A stretch of DNA of 64,000 bases from Toxorhynchites rutilus septentrionalis. Taxonomy: Eukaryota; Arthropoda; Insecta; Diptera; Culicidae. A model generated the notes under the pieces. It did no database searches. It was not told the origin of the DNA and saw nothing but the letters and a program-made list of their open reading frames with translations. Below, piece after piece: positions 44,780 through 56,284 of this stretch. Location: contig NC_073746.1 in assembly GCF_029784135.1 (NCBI RefSeq), positions 71,030,542 to 71,094,541 on the forward strand, given 5' to 3'. Positions within the stretch are counted from its first letter, which is position 1. Every line of letters starts with the position of its first letter. Position numbers and translations under genes: made by a program.

Positions 44780-45282
44780 ATTGTAAAATGGCAGACATTC
44801 AACTAACGATATGACGCTTTGGTTGACAGCTATGTCAAACGGTTGTCAGCGCAGGGCTGTATACTTTCGGAAGCCCGAAATGGAAAACCCTGTACAGTAC
44901 GAGTTGATAAAAAGATGGGACAATCAAATAGGATCGAAAAAACTGTACTTATTTATAATATATTATTTATTTATAAAGTTCAGTAAACTTGCATTTGGAA
45001 ATGAAGTGTGAATTTGAGACAAAACGGTGTTCTTGAAGAATTTTTTAATTTTTTTTCCTTCCTGTCGATTTCTTATTGTTCCTAAACGTATTCTTTTTTC
45101 TCGTTTCTAAAATTCACGCGCGATTGTCGATCCATAGTTCGCCTCATGTATTCCATTTTATTTTGATCTACAAGTATGATGAAATCAATACTTAAATTGT
45201 GATATCATTTCTGAACCGTTACCGTTACCTTTCAATGTTATTTTTATCTGTTCGATATTCGATTTGCAAAACTGTCCTCTCA

Positions 45283-45555
45283 CCCGTGCACCCGTGGCCG
45301 AGTGTTTAGCGTCTCATATTATCATGGCGGGTGTTCGGGTTCGATTCCCGTTCTGGTCGGAGGGATTTTTCGTCAAAGAAATCTCCTTCGACTTGCACTG
45401 TGGTCACGCGTATTCTAGAGCTTGCCCCTCGGAATACATTCAAGGCGTGTTATTTGGCTGAAGAAATCTCAACCTAGTATTACTAAATGACGCTAGTTAA
45501 TGCAGACGTTGAGACGGCAAAAGTTCCCCAGGAACGTGAACGCCATTCAAGAAAC
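45283..45555 (+). mobile_element. tRNA-headed SINE, second full copy
   Basis: Head with A-box-like GTGGCCGAGTGTTTAGCG and B-box GGTTCGATTCC, then the same body as 39268-39625 (GTGGTCACGCGTATTCTAGAG, then ATTCAAGGCGTGTTATTTGG), ending at CGCCATTCAAGAAAC. A 13-bp target duplication, AACTGTCCTCTCA, lies at 45270-45282 and 45556-45568. Confidence 0.9.
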
Positions 45556-45617
45556 AACTGTCCTCTCAATAAGTGCCGAATATCAGATTTGTCTTGTAGT
45601 TCATGTTCTGCTTAAAG

Positions 45618-47328
45618 TAAACTGACCAGCCGTCCCGCGTTACGCGGGACAGTCCCGCATTTCAACAAAATGTCTCGCGTAAGATTCCGTCCCGCGAAAC
45701 GTCCCGCTTTTGGCAAAAGAAACGAAAATGTCCCGCGATATCAATATATTTCAATATCACAATTTGATCATGTTAATTTTCTTAAATGGATGAACCTCAA
45801 AAAAACTTTTATTTGGCAGACTGTTCAAGAGCGCTTCTAATGCATCCAAAGATTAATACGTTGAGCTGGTTTCATCGCGCCGACATTGGGCTTTTTGTTT
45901 AGAGAGTGTCAACTGGAAGCGACAGCAACAAAATCGGAAAATGATTTTTATAAAAGTCCCCTATTGATCCGCAGGAACCAACGTGAGTCAGACGAAAAGT
46001 TCATTTTTGGTCCCCTAGCTCGGTCAGGGCTTAACGTTTTAAATAAGCCGGAAGAACTAGTGTATACTCGACAGGAAGAGGCAGAGTTGTTTGATGAAGC
46101 ATCATAAATGATGCGCTGGGCGGTCTTACGGAAGTTGGCCGGAACCTGAACCATGGCCAATGAAAAGATGTATATTGGCGTGTTATTTTACCTTTTCGTG
46201 ACTTTGGTGGTAGTCTATTTTGGCCATTCGCCCAAAAGTGTTCTATCAGGCGCAGCTGGGGAATGTTGAGAAGGTTGGCGGTCTTCGCGATAATGTTCAT
46301 CTCCAGCCGATTCATCCGCCAGTGATCTTTTGGCATAATGGGCTGATCCCAGGTTCGGCATAAAGACCACATAACCTTCCCAACTCCGGTAAGCCCTTCG
46401 TACTATACATCTCCCCGTTCACTATATGACTCGAAAGAAGAGCGGCTTGGACATTCCCTTCACGCCTGTCAGAGAAGGACCTTCTTCGAGAACTTAATGT
46501 GAATGATATATTCGACGTCATCGCTTACCTGGGGAACGTTAAGTAACCGGTCCCCTGTCATTCGTTGAATTCTAGCATCAAGTACGTCTCGTCTTTCATT
46601 ATGAGTACGAAAAGAAGTTTTTCACTTCTTTGCCGGAAAGAAGTTTTTCACCGGCACCTCAAGCTACTCCTCCTGCTGCTCAGATACGGCCGATCTCGTC
46701 TGACGCTTCCGCATAAAAATGTCCATTTTGGCCGGTTGCTTCGATCTCCCGGCTTAGGGTGCGGCAAAGAGATGATATTGTAAATACCAGATCGGCTATA
46801 TCTGGCGGACACAAAGTGCCTCAGGATGTCCAACTCCTTCGCTGTGGGGTGGAGCTTGCAGTATCGAAAAATCATCAAGTTGCTTGACAGTGCTGCTGCT
46901 GCTGCGAATCAACAGCCTTGAATCATTTTTGTTGTAGACTTAATAAACGTGAGATTTGAAGAAATTTTGTTCCTATAAATTATCTTTCATCGCCATCCGA
47001 AATTAGTCAATTTTTTGAATGCCTACGTTAACACTAAAATCGATGAAAAATGAATTGGAATTTTCGAGCATTCCATTCGGTAATTTGAAGAGAATTTTAG
47101 AATTTGAATTGTGCTTGCCAGGCGTAAATGCTCTGATTGAGCGAGTGATTTTCGGGCGTAAACAAAATCTAAACCACCGAAAAATCACAACTGAGTGCCG
47201 ATACTCAGAAAGAAAAAATACTGATCAGTTTAGACTCGCTAAACTATGATTTATGTTCACATAATGTATATACATAACGTTTTGTTTTTTGTGTCCCGCG
47301 TTAGACCTCTGATCATCTGGTCACTTTA
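45618..47328 (+). mobile_element. hAT element relic with nested Tc1-like fragment
   Basis: Ends TAAACTGACCAG and, reverse complement, TAAAGTGACCAG; an 8-bp duplication GCTTAAAG lies at 45610-45617 and 47329-47336. Both subterminal regions carry CCCGCGTTA. A plus-strand frame at 47019-47249 contains LCLPGVNALIERV, the hAT C-terminal dimerisation motif (usually LPGSNA..ERVFS). The N-terminal and catalytic parts are not recognisable, so the element is dead. Confidence 0.85.
46100..46880 (-). pseudogene. Tc1-like transposase relic nested in the hAT element
   Basis: Minus-strand fragments run in order. A helix-turn-helix-like start (HPTAKELDILRHFVSARYSR then SGIYNII) lies at about 46770-46860. 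A core piece VNGEMYSTKGLPELG lies at about 46370-46420. A catalytic tail IPQLRLIEHFWAN lies at about 46226-46262, where the Glu is the third acidic residue of a DDE enzyme. Many frameshifts are present and the first catalytic residue was not found. Its orientation is opposite to the surrounding hAT remnant. Its terminal repeats were not located. Confidence 0.65.
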
Positions 47329-47339
47329 GCTTAAAGGAA

Positions 47340-48685
47340 TATGTAGAAAAATCATTCCGCGATAGTTTCAGCGTCAAGAGCATACAATTCAGTTCCCAAC
47401 AGAGCGCGGCAGAAGTGAGCGCTACTGTATAATCAATACCAAGCATGAGCAACACCAATCAACAACAGTATTGATTCTCATTTCGCTTGCCTCCAACTAT
47501 TGCGCGCGACTACCAACTATTGACGTGTGACTTGTTGTTCGAATCCGATTGACTGAGAACTGAACAATTTCGGATTTTTCCTGTAACGCGTACCTCTTTC
47601 CCCATTTACGTGTTCACAACTGTGCGTGCTTGTCTAGCTTTCTCCAGCAAACGAACCATTCTAGAATTTATGCCCCGTGCTTTTAGTCCTGCGGATATAC
47701 TGCGGAGTCCCCCCATGTTCAATCGCTCCACCGGCAAAGTGCTCTGCTGCCTTGTGTAACGAAATCATTCCATCCAACTTTCCATGCAGTCGAAATCCGG
47801 GATAACACGTAACACATCGAGCGTCCCGCCTCTCCCCGATGTGGGGTTCGAGCTTCATTATCAGTGGCACTTACACTGACACAAATACACTGTCAACAAC
47901 CATACCGGAAAAATGCGCGCCAGTAGTCACCAGACCAGAAAGTGTGCTGCTGCTGCTGCTGTTGTGCCGGAATATGCCGGAATATCTGTGAGCAATAATC
48001 GCATCGCGTAGTCGTCGATATTCGCATGCGTTTGTGCGAAAGCGAAAGGGGGAGATTTGGCAGACAGCAGCCGAAAGGCGCGGCTCAGACAATTCAATAA
48101 TACTCGCGCCATCGCTGCCAGTCGTTTTCTCGGGAAACTCCACTGTTTAACCAAATCCCAGACTCAACAGTACTCCGGCGGTAATGCGTAGCGATTCTAC
48201 ATCGTTATTGATAGCAATATTCGATTATTTCTCGGGGTTTGTGCAATCGATGTTATTGCTCTGACAGGGATTCTGGTTTTGCTGTTGTAATAGGGTGGCT
48301 GGATAAACCATCCACTTATTGTTGCTTGATTTATTCTAGATTTGATTGAAACTTTTCAATTTGAAACAGAATCATCTAGAGAAGCTCATATTCAGATCAA
48401 CTTTTTCCGACATAGCGTCGAATTAAAAGATGCTGATAAACTGACACCTATATTATATAAACATCAAAAATCACTGACCCTAGCGCTTGAAAAATTGATT
48501 AGATCAAATCACTCACTGAATTGATTCTTGTCGGCAATGAAGGTTTTTTACAGTCCGAAAACACCGAAGAAAATTCAAAAACCTCCTTTTGAAGACGATT
48601 CATTCAGATGAATTCAAAATTTCTCATGAATCACAACGTATTACAATCTGCAATAAAATAAACTTATACTAATTGATATAATAGC
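47340..48685. other. non-repetitive stretch without a recognised gene
   Basis: 47380-48180 is fairly GC-rich and not visibly repetitive, with an ATTCAGTT initiator-like site near 47388. No coding domain is recognised. Confidence 0.35.
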
Positions 48686-48689
48686 AAGG

Positions 48690-49370
48690 ACTTTTTCGAA
48701 TTCAATTGGAATCAACATATTTCCTTTGCAAGTAAAGAGTTCGAACAAATCCCAATTTAAGTCAATTCATGCATAGTGATAGATTACGTTCTTCGTTGCA
48801 AGTAAATCTAATTACTAAGTCTATCCTCTTACGTCTGGCATGACGGCCTTGGTTATTTCATTCATTTATCGTGGACTTCGAAAATATTGAAAAGAATTGT
48901 AAAACGAAAAATCTATTCTACATTTTCCTCTGAGTTGTTCTGAATTGTTGTATGTTCCGAATGTACGCACTTCTCGCACGCGAATTCGCTTGATTTGATA
49001 GATTTCAAACACTCAGTTTCATGTTTCTAACAATTTTGCTTATTTATCGAAAGGTGTGCATAGAAGTTCAGTGAGCTGCAGATATGAAGGCCAGTGCCAT
49101 CTTGAATAACCCAGCCAAACCGTTGTGTTCGTAACCGCTTGTTACGAAAACAGCGAGTACAAAAGTACCCGCCGCTTGCATGCATTGCCAACTTCTCTAG
49201 GCTCATTGGTTTAGAAGTCTGTGTTGGGGAAACACACTCCGGTCTGCATATATGTATTGTATTGCACTGTTACTCTGGTTGTTTCCTTGGCCTTGGTCAA
49301 GGAGCACAAATCGGGCCAATCAAAACGGGAGATTTAGCGCGTTTAGATAATGCTTCACATTTCACATATT
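48690..49370. repeat. partial copy of the 1.3-kb dispersed repeat
   Basis: Matches 26450-26640 (for example GTCAATTCAT, GTTCTTCGTT.CAAGTAAAT) and 27130-27500 (GTCTGTGTT.GGGAAACACA, AATCGGGCCAATCAAAACG, GCGTTTAGATAA) in the same orientation, with deletions. Confidence 0.6.
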
Positions 49371-49541
49371 TCACATATTAAGTAAAATTTTGTGTTGTCG
49401 AAACGTTGAAAATATTGCAGAATATATTTGATGACTTAACTTTGTTAATAACATGGGTGTATTCAAAGACGGCCGAAAGGAGATAAACGATTTTCCACGT
49501 CAAGAACGACCATCCATCCATTTGAGAGAGCTAGACCGTGA

Positions 49542-49813
49542 ATAAGGTATCTCTTACGAAACCGTCCGTCATATTTTGGATGATGTTGATGATGATGGTC
49601 CCACCTCATACCCCTACAATGGTTTGAGCAGGACGATTTATCATTAAGATAATTTTTAAAGTTTAACAAAGCACATCTGGAACCAGTATGCAAAATAAAA
49701 CGAACTGGTTCTGTTGCAGACATAAATTGATATCATAAGAACATTAAACAAAAGACGGAAACCGAAAAGTAAAGATATAATCCCAAGGCATGTCGAGCAA
49801 ATTTCCAACCCGG
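49542..49813. repeat. 272-bp segment also present inside a LINE gene
   Basis: Identical by eye to 51718-51989 over all 272 bases, same orientation. The match stops sharply at both ends. Confidence 0.92.
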
Positions 49814-49815
49814 TA

Positions 49816-49975
49816 AGATCCTTGACTGATCGGGAATCGAACCCGATATCCTCAAGTTTCCAATAGATACTTACACTGAGATCTGCCGCGGTACAGAAAA
49901 AAACTCGATATAACCATCTGCTAATACGATAGTTTACAAGTATTCCGTCTGGGCTATCCCTGGTTCGAATCCGGT
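49816..49975. repeat. tRNA-like promoter remnants (possible SINE heads)
   Basis: On the minus strand, TCGGGTTCGATTCCCGA at 49830-49846 folds as a tRNA T-arm and contains a B-box. On the plus strand GGTTCGAATCC at 49961-49971 is another B-box. No complete tRNA cloverleaf forms around either, so they look like SINE fragments, not tRNA genes. Confidence 0.4.
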
Positions 49976-50207
49976 TTCCACTGAAGACCCTAGAACATTT
50001 CATTGTATAACGATTTTCGCCAGTGTTCAAAATCAAGTTATCTATGTCTACCGAAACGCGCGCGTGGCTCAAGCTTTTGTAGACTACTCATTTATTTTTT
50101 TTTTCAAATCTAACTTACAACAACAATAATGTAACAAAAATCCATCATCATCAATACGAACATGATAGCTTATGCAAACATAGAAACATTGAAACATTTT
50201 TACAAGT

Positions 50208-51717
50208 TCATAACACAGATTTCACATGTGACAGACACAATTCTTTGAACTCAGCTATTGTTGCCGCTCGTTTGATATTTCTGGGCATCGAATTGAAGAA
50301 TTTTAATCCTTTATACAATAGTGAATTTTGGGACCTGCTAAATAAAAAGTTAGGTGTTCTTGCATCAATCGCGTTTCTTGTATTATATCTATGCAAATCA
50401 CTTCCTCGTTCAATTCGATCACACAAGTATCGAGGCAGCATATCATTCAAAATTTTAAAGATGAACACCATTGTCAAGTAATAAATCCTTTGCTTCACAG
50501 ATAACCACTGTAGCGCGTCCAACATTATGACAGAGGAAGTGTACCTATGACATCTTAAAATTAATCGCATGATTTTATTTTGTAACCGCTGCAATCGCAA
50601 TAGTTGTGTATTATTTGCAAGAAACAGGATGGATGAGCAGAAATCTATGTGTGGTGAGACGAGTGATTTATATAGTTTGACTTTACTAATTGCGTTTAAC
50701 TCATTCTTCAAACGACAAATGACGCCGTACTTTTTAGCAACCTTTTTGATGACATTATCAATGTGAGACTTAAAAGTTAGTCTGTCATCAATAACTACTC
50801 CCAGATATTTTATTTCTTTAACCCGTTCAATAGTCTCACCATCGATTTCAAAATTACCGTTATATCTGGAGTTTGCTGAAGAAATGAGCATGTATTTTGT
50901 TTTATTAACATTCAACTTTAATTGTTTGAATTTCAACCACCGAGCGAGAGAATGAAGATCTTCGTTCAAGTGCTCCGCGATTACATTCAACTCCTTAGCT
51001 GCGATGAACAGAACAGTGTCATCCGCGAACAAGTTGATATCACAAAAACGTAAAACCCGCCGCATATCATTAATATATAAAATGAATAAAATGGGCCCTA
51101 ACACACTTCCCTGTGGTACACCAAGTGTGTTATCGATGGGAGTAGAAATAAAATCGTTGAAACGAGTCTTTTGAGTTCTATCACACAAGTAGCTTTCAAA
51201 CCATTTGTATGATGTCCCTACAATTCCAAAGCGCTTCAATGTTTGCAACAATAAGGCCCTAGAAATTGTTTCAAAAGCGCGTTTCAAATCCAAGAACACC
51301 GCAAAAATAGTTTCTTTAGCCTCGATATTCTCTTTCCATTTTGCCAACACCAGATTTAGTGCGGTCTCACAAGAGTGTCCCTCTCGATATCCCGACTGTT
51401 CCGGTATCAGCAAACTGTTATTGTCAATAAATTTCATCAGCTGGCCTTTCACAACAAGTTCTAAAATTTTTTCTAATGTGTGCAACATGTTAATGGGGCG
51501 GAACTCTTCGGCTTTATCCGTCCCATTAACTTTGGGGATGGGAACCACAAGAGATTCCTTCCAAACTTCAGGCACGTGCCCAGTTTGCAATGATTCATTT
51601 ATCAGGCCTAGTAATTCGTGTCCAATAACATGAAAGCAATCTTGTATCACTTTTGCGTTGACATTGTCGATACCAGCCGATTTATGCAAAGAAAAACAAA
51701 TATCTCTCAACTCTGGT
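50208..51717 (-). pseudogene. LINE ORF2, reverse-transcriptase part
   Basis: About 500 codons of open frame, the C-terminal portion of ORF2. The RT motifs run in order: SAGIDNVNAKVI, EFRPINMLHTLEKILE, QSGYREGHSCETAL, FLDLKRAFETISR, GVPQGSVLGPILFILYIND and the active site FADDTVLF. The thumb motif LNVNKTKYM and the EIKYLGVVIDDRLTFKSH region follow, and the C-terminal domain ends at the stop. The open frame's first ATG (51899) lies in inserted DNA and is not the native start. The native N-terminal part lies at 52014-53272. The enzyme would copy LINE RNA at the target, but this gene is split. Confidence 0.88.
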
Positions 51718-51989
51718 ATAAGGTATCTCTTACGAAACCGTCCGTCATATTTTGGATGATGTTGATGATGATGGTCCCACCTCATACCCCTACAATGGTT
51801 TGAGCAGGACGATTTATCATTAAGATAATTTTTAAAGTTTAACAAAGCACATCTGGAACCAGTATGCAAAATAAAACGAACTGGTTCTGTTGCAGACATA
51901 AATTGATATCATAAGAACATTAAACAAAAGACGGAAACCGAAAAGTAAAGATATAATCCCAAGGCATGTCGAGCAAATTTCCAACCCGG
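51718..51989. repeat. 272-bp copied segment interrupting LINE ORF2
   Basis: Identical to 49542-49813. It lies exactly between the endonuclease half and the RT half of ORF2 and introduces stops in the gene. Confidence 0.9.
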
Positions 51990-51991
51990 GA

Positions 51992-52013
51992 ACGCGCTAC
52001 AGTGGTTATCTGT
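51992..52013. repeat. 22-bp inverted copy of ORF2 3' coding sequence
   Basis: The plus strand here equals, base for base, the reverse complement of 50497-50518, part of the same gene's RT C-terminal coding region. It sits two bases from the end of the 272-bp segment. Confidence 0.85.
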
Positions 52014-53272
52014 AGAAAACATTCTAATTTGCAATTGCTGCTTATCGGCTGTATTATTTCGTATGGCTCACTGACCAATTCAATACTTTGATTGATCAAT
52101 TGAACACTATTCACGAAATAACTGTTGAATTTTTCCGCAATGATTTGTTCCGAATGTTCTTCTGAACCTTCAAAAGTTATGGACCGCGATAAACTATTTT
52201 TAGTGTTAAGTAAACTTTTTAGTATTTTCCATAACTCCTTGCTGTTATTCTGATGTTGATCGATTTTCCTCTGTATATATTCACATCTTATCTTTTTCAA
52301 GGCTTGTGAATATATATTCCGCGCGCAGGTGTACCTTTTCCAATCGTTTTCTATATTACTTCTACAAAATTTTGAGTACATTTTATCTCGTTTACGTTTG
52401 AGACGCAAGAGTGATAAAGTGTACCAGCTGTTCGAATTTTTCAAATTGATTTGTTTCTCAAAAACTAGGCTATTGGTACACACTTTCAAGATATTAGTGA
52501 GAACAGCTGCTTTCAAATCCAGATTGTCCGTTATTGCAGTAAAATCCAGGTTTCTAGCAACAAGATGAGACAGTGCTTCCTTTGAATACTTGTTCCAGCA
52601 CTTGATCTTAACTCTATTTTCTTCACGTTCACTCTGTTCGTTCTCAATATAAATAAAAATTGTCTCATGATCCGTTATTTTCAATTTGGCCTCTATCAAA
52701 GAATGAACTGTATTAAAATTAGAGAAAACGTGGTCTATCAAAGATCTACTGTTTTTCGAAATTCTTGTAACTTCTGTTACAGTCTGTTTCAAGTTGTAAA
52801 AATCAGATAGTTGCTTCAATTGCTTCGAATTCTGCACGTTGAGCCAGTCAATATTGAAGTCACCAGCAATTACATTCAATTTACTGGAGTCAATGAAACT
52901 CTCCCACCAGTTTTCTAAAATTTCTAAAAATCGCTGATCACTAGAACTGGGGGAATGATACAAAATTCCAAAATTTCCCATCTGCATACCTCTTTCAACT
53001 GAAATTGCCAAGAACCAATTATTTTCAACAGATTCGTTTAACTGAATGTTGAATTTAATCGATTCTTTTGCGTAAATAGCAACTCCTCCAGTGTGTCTGG
53101 AATGTGAAAGGCAAAAAGCAACTTTGTAACCCGGGATGCCATATTGATCAAATGAATTCTCATCAACAATATGAGTTTCAGAAAGAAAGACTAATCGTGG
53201 ACGGAAATTTTCTACAAGTTGGCGCATTGCCACATAATTTGTAGAAAGCCCAGCTATATTGAAGTACAACAT
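52014..53272 (-). pseudogene. LINE ORF2, endonuclease part
   Basis: N-terminal part of ORF2 from the ATG at 53272. Apurinic-type endonuclease motifs run in order: NIAGLSTN near residue 5, FLSETHIVDE, GGVAIYAKES, the catalytic VIAGDFNIDW, SLIDHVFSNF and KITDHETIFIY. A linker follows that should lead to the RT. The open frame runs 30 codons into inserted DNA and stops at 51920. The function would be nicking the genomic target for priming. The whole domain looks intact, and the break is only in the linker. Confidence 0.88.
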
Positions 53273-53308
53273 TTCAAACTTCCTATCACATCTTCTTTCC
53301 TTGGGTTG

Positions 53309-54743
53309 CTATTTACTAGAAAAAATGTTGCTTTTTTTCTTTTCTAACAGCCTCCGATACACTGGACACTGTGTACTATAAGCTGGGTGGTTTATGTCCA
53401 ATTTAAATTTTTGCTCTTGATTCACTTTTAAACAATTTACGCACTTAAACTCAGTTGACGAGCATCCAGATGTTATATGTTGTTCATTACATCTTGAGCA
53501 TTTATCTTCATTACTACAAACTTTGCTCTTGTGTCCGAATTCTCCACATTTGAAACAACGTAGAACAATAAAGGCCTCAGCAACTGAACACTTATCCCAT
53601 CCGATGCTTACTTTACGAGTACTCATCAGACATCCATAAGTGTCATGATCTACTTCAATAATCGTATTATATTTGTTGTACTTTAAACGTGGATTTTCAT
53701 ATTCTGCAACAATTTTAACATCTCCAATCTTGATGTCATCATTTTGACTTTTTAAAAGATCTACGAAAACGTCTGAGGAATATCGATCACTCATTCCTAA
53801 TATCTTCAATCTTGGTTTTAATGGTTTGGGAACAACAGCGCTAAACTTTTCTCCCAGATTACTTTCTATGTTATTTTTCAAGTTTTCAATGTTATCCCCT
53901 GCCACACACTCAACAATAATCGAGCCGTCTTTCCCGTTCCTAAAATTGCTAATTTTATGGATTCTTGGATTTAATTTTTCTTTTAAAAATTTTCTGGTTT
54001 CGTCATTATTTTGCGACTCGACAGGTTTAATCACGATAACAGGGCAAACCTTACGTTTTTTTTACGGATTTTGAACTCTTTAATACACTTGCATACGAGC
54101 GTGCATTGTTTTCAACCTTTTCGTCATTACCATTGTCATTAATTTCTATTTGTATCGGTTCCTCGCGCTTATTCATTATAATTTGTTTTTTCCTACTAGG
54201 GCAGTCCGGTTCCGAACCAGCTGTTCTATTACTCAGAGTACGTTTCCTGTTCATCCCAGCTAATTTTTTATCATCGTTACTATTTTCAACAAATGAACTT
54301 TTCAATTCTTTCAAATGTTGAGAAATACTGATATCAATACTTCCCATCTTTTGAACTAGCCGTTCATCGAAAGATCTGATCAGTTTCTCCATCTCTCTTT
54401 CCATTGCAATCTTTATTTGATCATCGATGTTTTTCTGGATCTCGCTTAAAGAAAGTGAGAGAGAAGAGATTTTTTCCATCTCTTTCTTCACTTCTCCGAA
54501 GTCCAGAATATCATCTCGCGAACAATAACTCTTATCCGACAAACATTCAGTACACTTAAACTGAACATTTTCATTCTCAGCTATAAGTTTCGCAGCTGCT
54601 TTTGTGAGGGATGTACAGCGCCGATGATATCGAGCGCCGCAAATTCCCCCGCAAACAACTGGATCATCATTGATCATTATTTTACTTTCACACACTCTGC
54701 ACACACTCATCTTGCATACAATATCCCGTGCAAGCGCCAGCAA
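53309..54743 (-). pseudogene. LINE ORF1 (PHD finger plus zinc knuckles), one frameshift
   Basis: The upstream part (54743-54051, 230 codons) begins with a Cys/His-rich region, CRVCESKI...CGGICGARYHRRC...FKCTECL, which fits a PHD-type zinc finger. A predicted coiled segment follows (about 80-130). The downstream part (54034-53309) starts in a different frame and contains three zinc knuckles (CFKCGEFGHKSKVC, CSRCNEQHITSGC, CVNCLK...H...C). The frame change falls at a run of eight A (minus strand, 54063-54056), close to a Lys/Arg cluster (VKK-RKV) resembling a nuclear-localisation signal. PHD fingers in ORF1 are known in CR1-like LINEs. The product binds element RNA. Confidence 0.82.
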
Positions 54744-54754
54744 TAGCTAAGAAC

Positions 54755-55760
54755 AAAACACACATTGAACACAAAGGGACAACCAAACAATTATATCGCT
54801 ACAGCCGCCACCAAAGCGATAGCAGACCGTAGCGTTATTTTCAATTTAAATGATGAAAACCAGAGTAAATGAAAGCATGCACTTATACTTATCTGGATCA
54901 TCGGTTTAATTAAACGTTGGACACAACTTTTTTCACGTTTGCACACAATTTCACATACAAAATATTAAATTGAACGGAGCACAATTTCTACACAAGCTAC
55001 CATGTTCGCAATTCAAATCTATTGTTTGGGCATGAGAAAATAAATCTATATAATATCTATGTTTTGGGCATGAGAAAAATCGCAGCACGACTAGTGCCAA
55101 TAGAGCTCAATTTTCTTCCAAAAAATGTATCGCAGTCAAGTGACTGAAGACATATTGGATTGTCCAGAAAGATCGCGTCGAATTTTGGGAAAACAAAACC
55201 ATTTTTCGCCATACTCCCAGATCATGTTTGCTTTTTCGTATAAAATTGTTCAAAGTATTTTTAATGCTGTCGAATTTTTTTTTCCCCTTGAGAGAATTTT
55301 GCAGGGAAACTTTTTTCTCTCCAAATGATGGCCAGAGTAGTTGGCATGAAATTCGTCAATATTCGGTTAGTTTAAATTCAATGGAAGTCATATATCATAT
55401 CTATGGTACTTATATATTATTCGTATATAATCTGCCAAATGTCTGTAAAGCCGAAAGTAAGATTCTAGAGTGAGAGGAAAAAAGATCTCGCAACACTATT
55501 CATAATGCATTCATTTCGCGCTAATCGTACTGAGCTTCGTGATTTGAAATAGTTAAGAGAAAATCATGATGTTTTTTCAGGTTTAATAAGCGCACTTTTC
55601 AAATGAAAATATTAATCAAATTTTCCTTTTTTGTATCGAAAATATCTATCCTGCGTGATAGAGAAATTCGTTTTTTACCTTATTGAGAAAAGTATTTAAC
55701 AAAAAACTGTATCTGATAATAATTTTATACTACAATGATGAGTTTTGTGGAAATATCAGG
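54755..55760. other. possible LINE 5' UTR and unassigned sequence
   Basis: A short tandem repeat (TTTGGGCATGAGAAAA) occurs at about 55025 and 55063. No gene recognised. Confidence 0.35.
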
Positions 55761-55767
55761 AAATGTA

Positions 55768-56281
55768 CAGGCAAACCTTTTTTTGGGCGTGGGATAGGGA
55801 CCGCATAAAAAAAATCGTGCAAAACTTCACCAGTAGCTTTAAAAAACCGTGTTCGGTACACATTTTGAAAAAAAACTTTTTTGTGCGGTAGATAGGGACC
55901 GCATAAAAAAAGTTTCCCCCAAGAAAATAACTCAAATCCACGCCGTTCACCGTTCAATTTCCTTTTGCTTCCCTGCTTTGCGATGGGACAGTTTGCCTCT
56001 TCGGTTGCGCGTGGCTGTTTTGTGCTTTTAGCTGCTTGCCGAAACGTGATGCTATTAGATATCATGTCATGCAAAAACTTTGAGTATTTGATGGGAGGAG
56101 GGGAATGATTTCAGACGCAGATAATTGAGACGCAAGTATGCTTTTTCCGCACTGAAATGCATATTAACCATCGAAAAAAACTAAATGGACGATAACTTTG
56201 CCAAATATGCTTCTTTTCATATACCGCACAAGAACAGAAAACCGCACAAAAAAAAAATTCGCACAAAAACAGGTTTAACTG
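55768..56281. mobile_element. pogo-like MITE, 514 bp
   Basis: Left end CAGGCAAACCTTTTTTTG; reverse complement of right end CAGTTAAACCTGTTTTTG. Flanked by TA at 55766-55767 and 56282-56283. Internal GGGACCGCATAAAAAAA occurs twice. No transposase is present. Confidence 0.65.
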
Positions 56282-56284
56282 TAT

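Larger units (their letters stand above)
42920..44892 (-). mobile_element. mariner-superfamily element (DD41D-like) containing a Helitron
   Basis: Terminal repeats start CAGGGTTTTCCA on both strands and share TTCCGAAAGTA further in. TA flanks both ends (42918-42919 and 44893-44894). Without the 691-bp Helitron the element is about 1.28 kb, the usual size for this superfamily. The transposase is on the minus strand. It belongs to the group ending in a CDLxPLDFFLWG motif. Confidence 0.9.
50091..54750 (-). mobile_element. CR1/Jockey-group non-LTR retrotransposon, broken
   Basis: Minus-strand element with ORF1 (gag-like) and ORF2 (endonuclease-RT) in the expected order, ending in an A-rich tail near 50105-50091 on the minus strand. 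ORF1 has one frameshift at an A-run. ORF2 is broken by about 295 bp of inserted filler at 51718-52013. The upstream end was not located; sequence to about 55100 could be its 5' UTR. Otherwise reading frames are long, so the copy died recently. Confidence 0.85.

Noticed and set aside
51618..51803. ORFs spanning the 51.7-kb filler as a fused novel protein
   Set aside because: They read through copied filler DNA and have no continuity with either half of ORF2.
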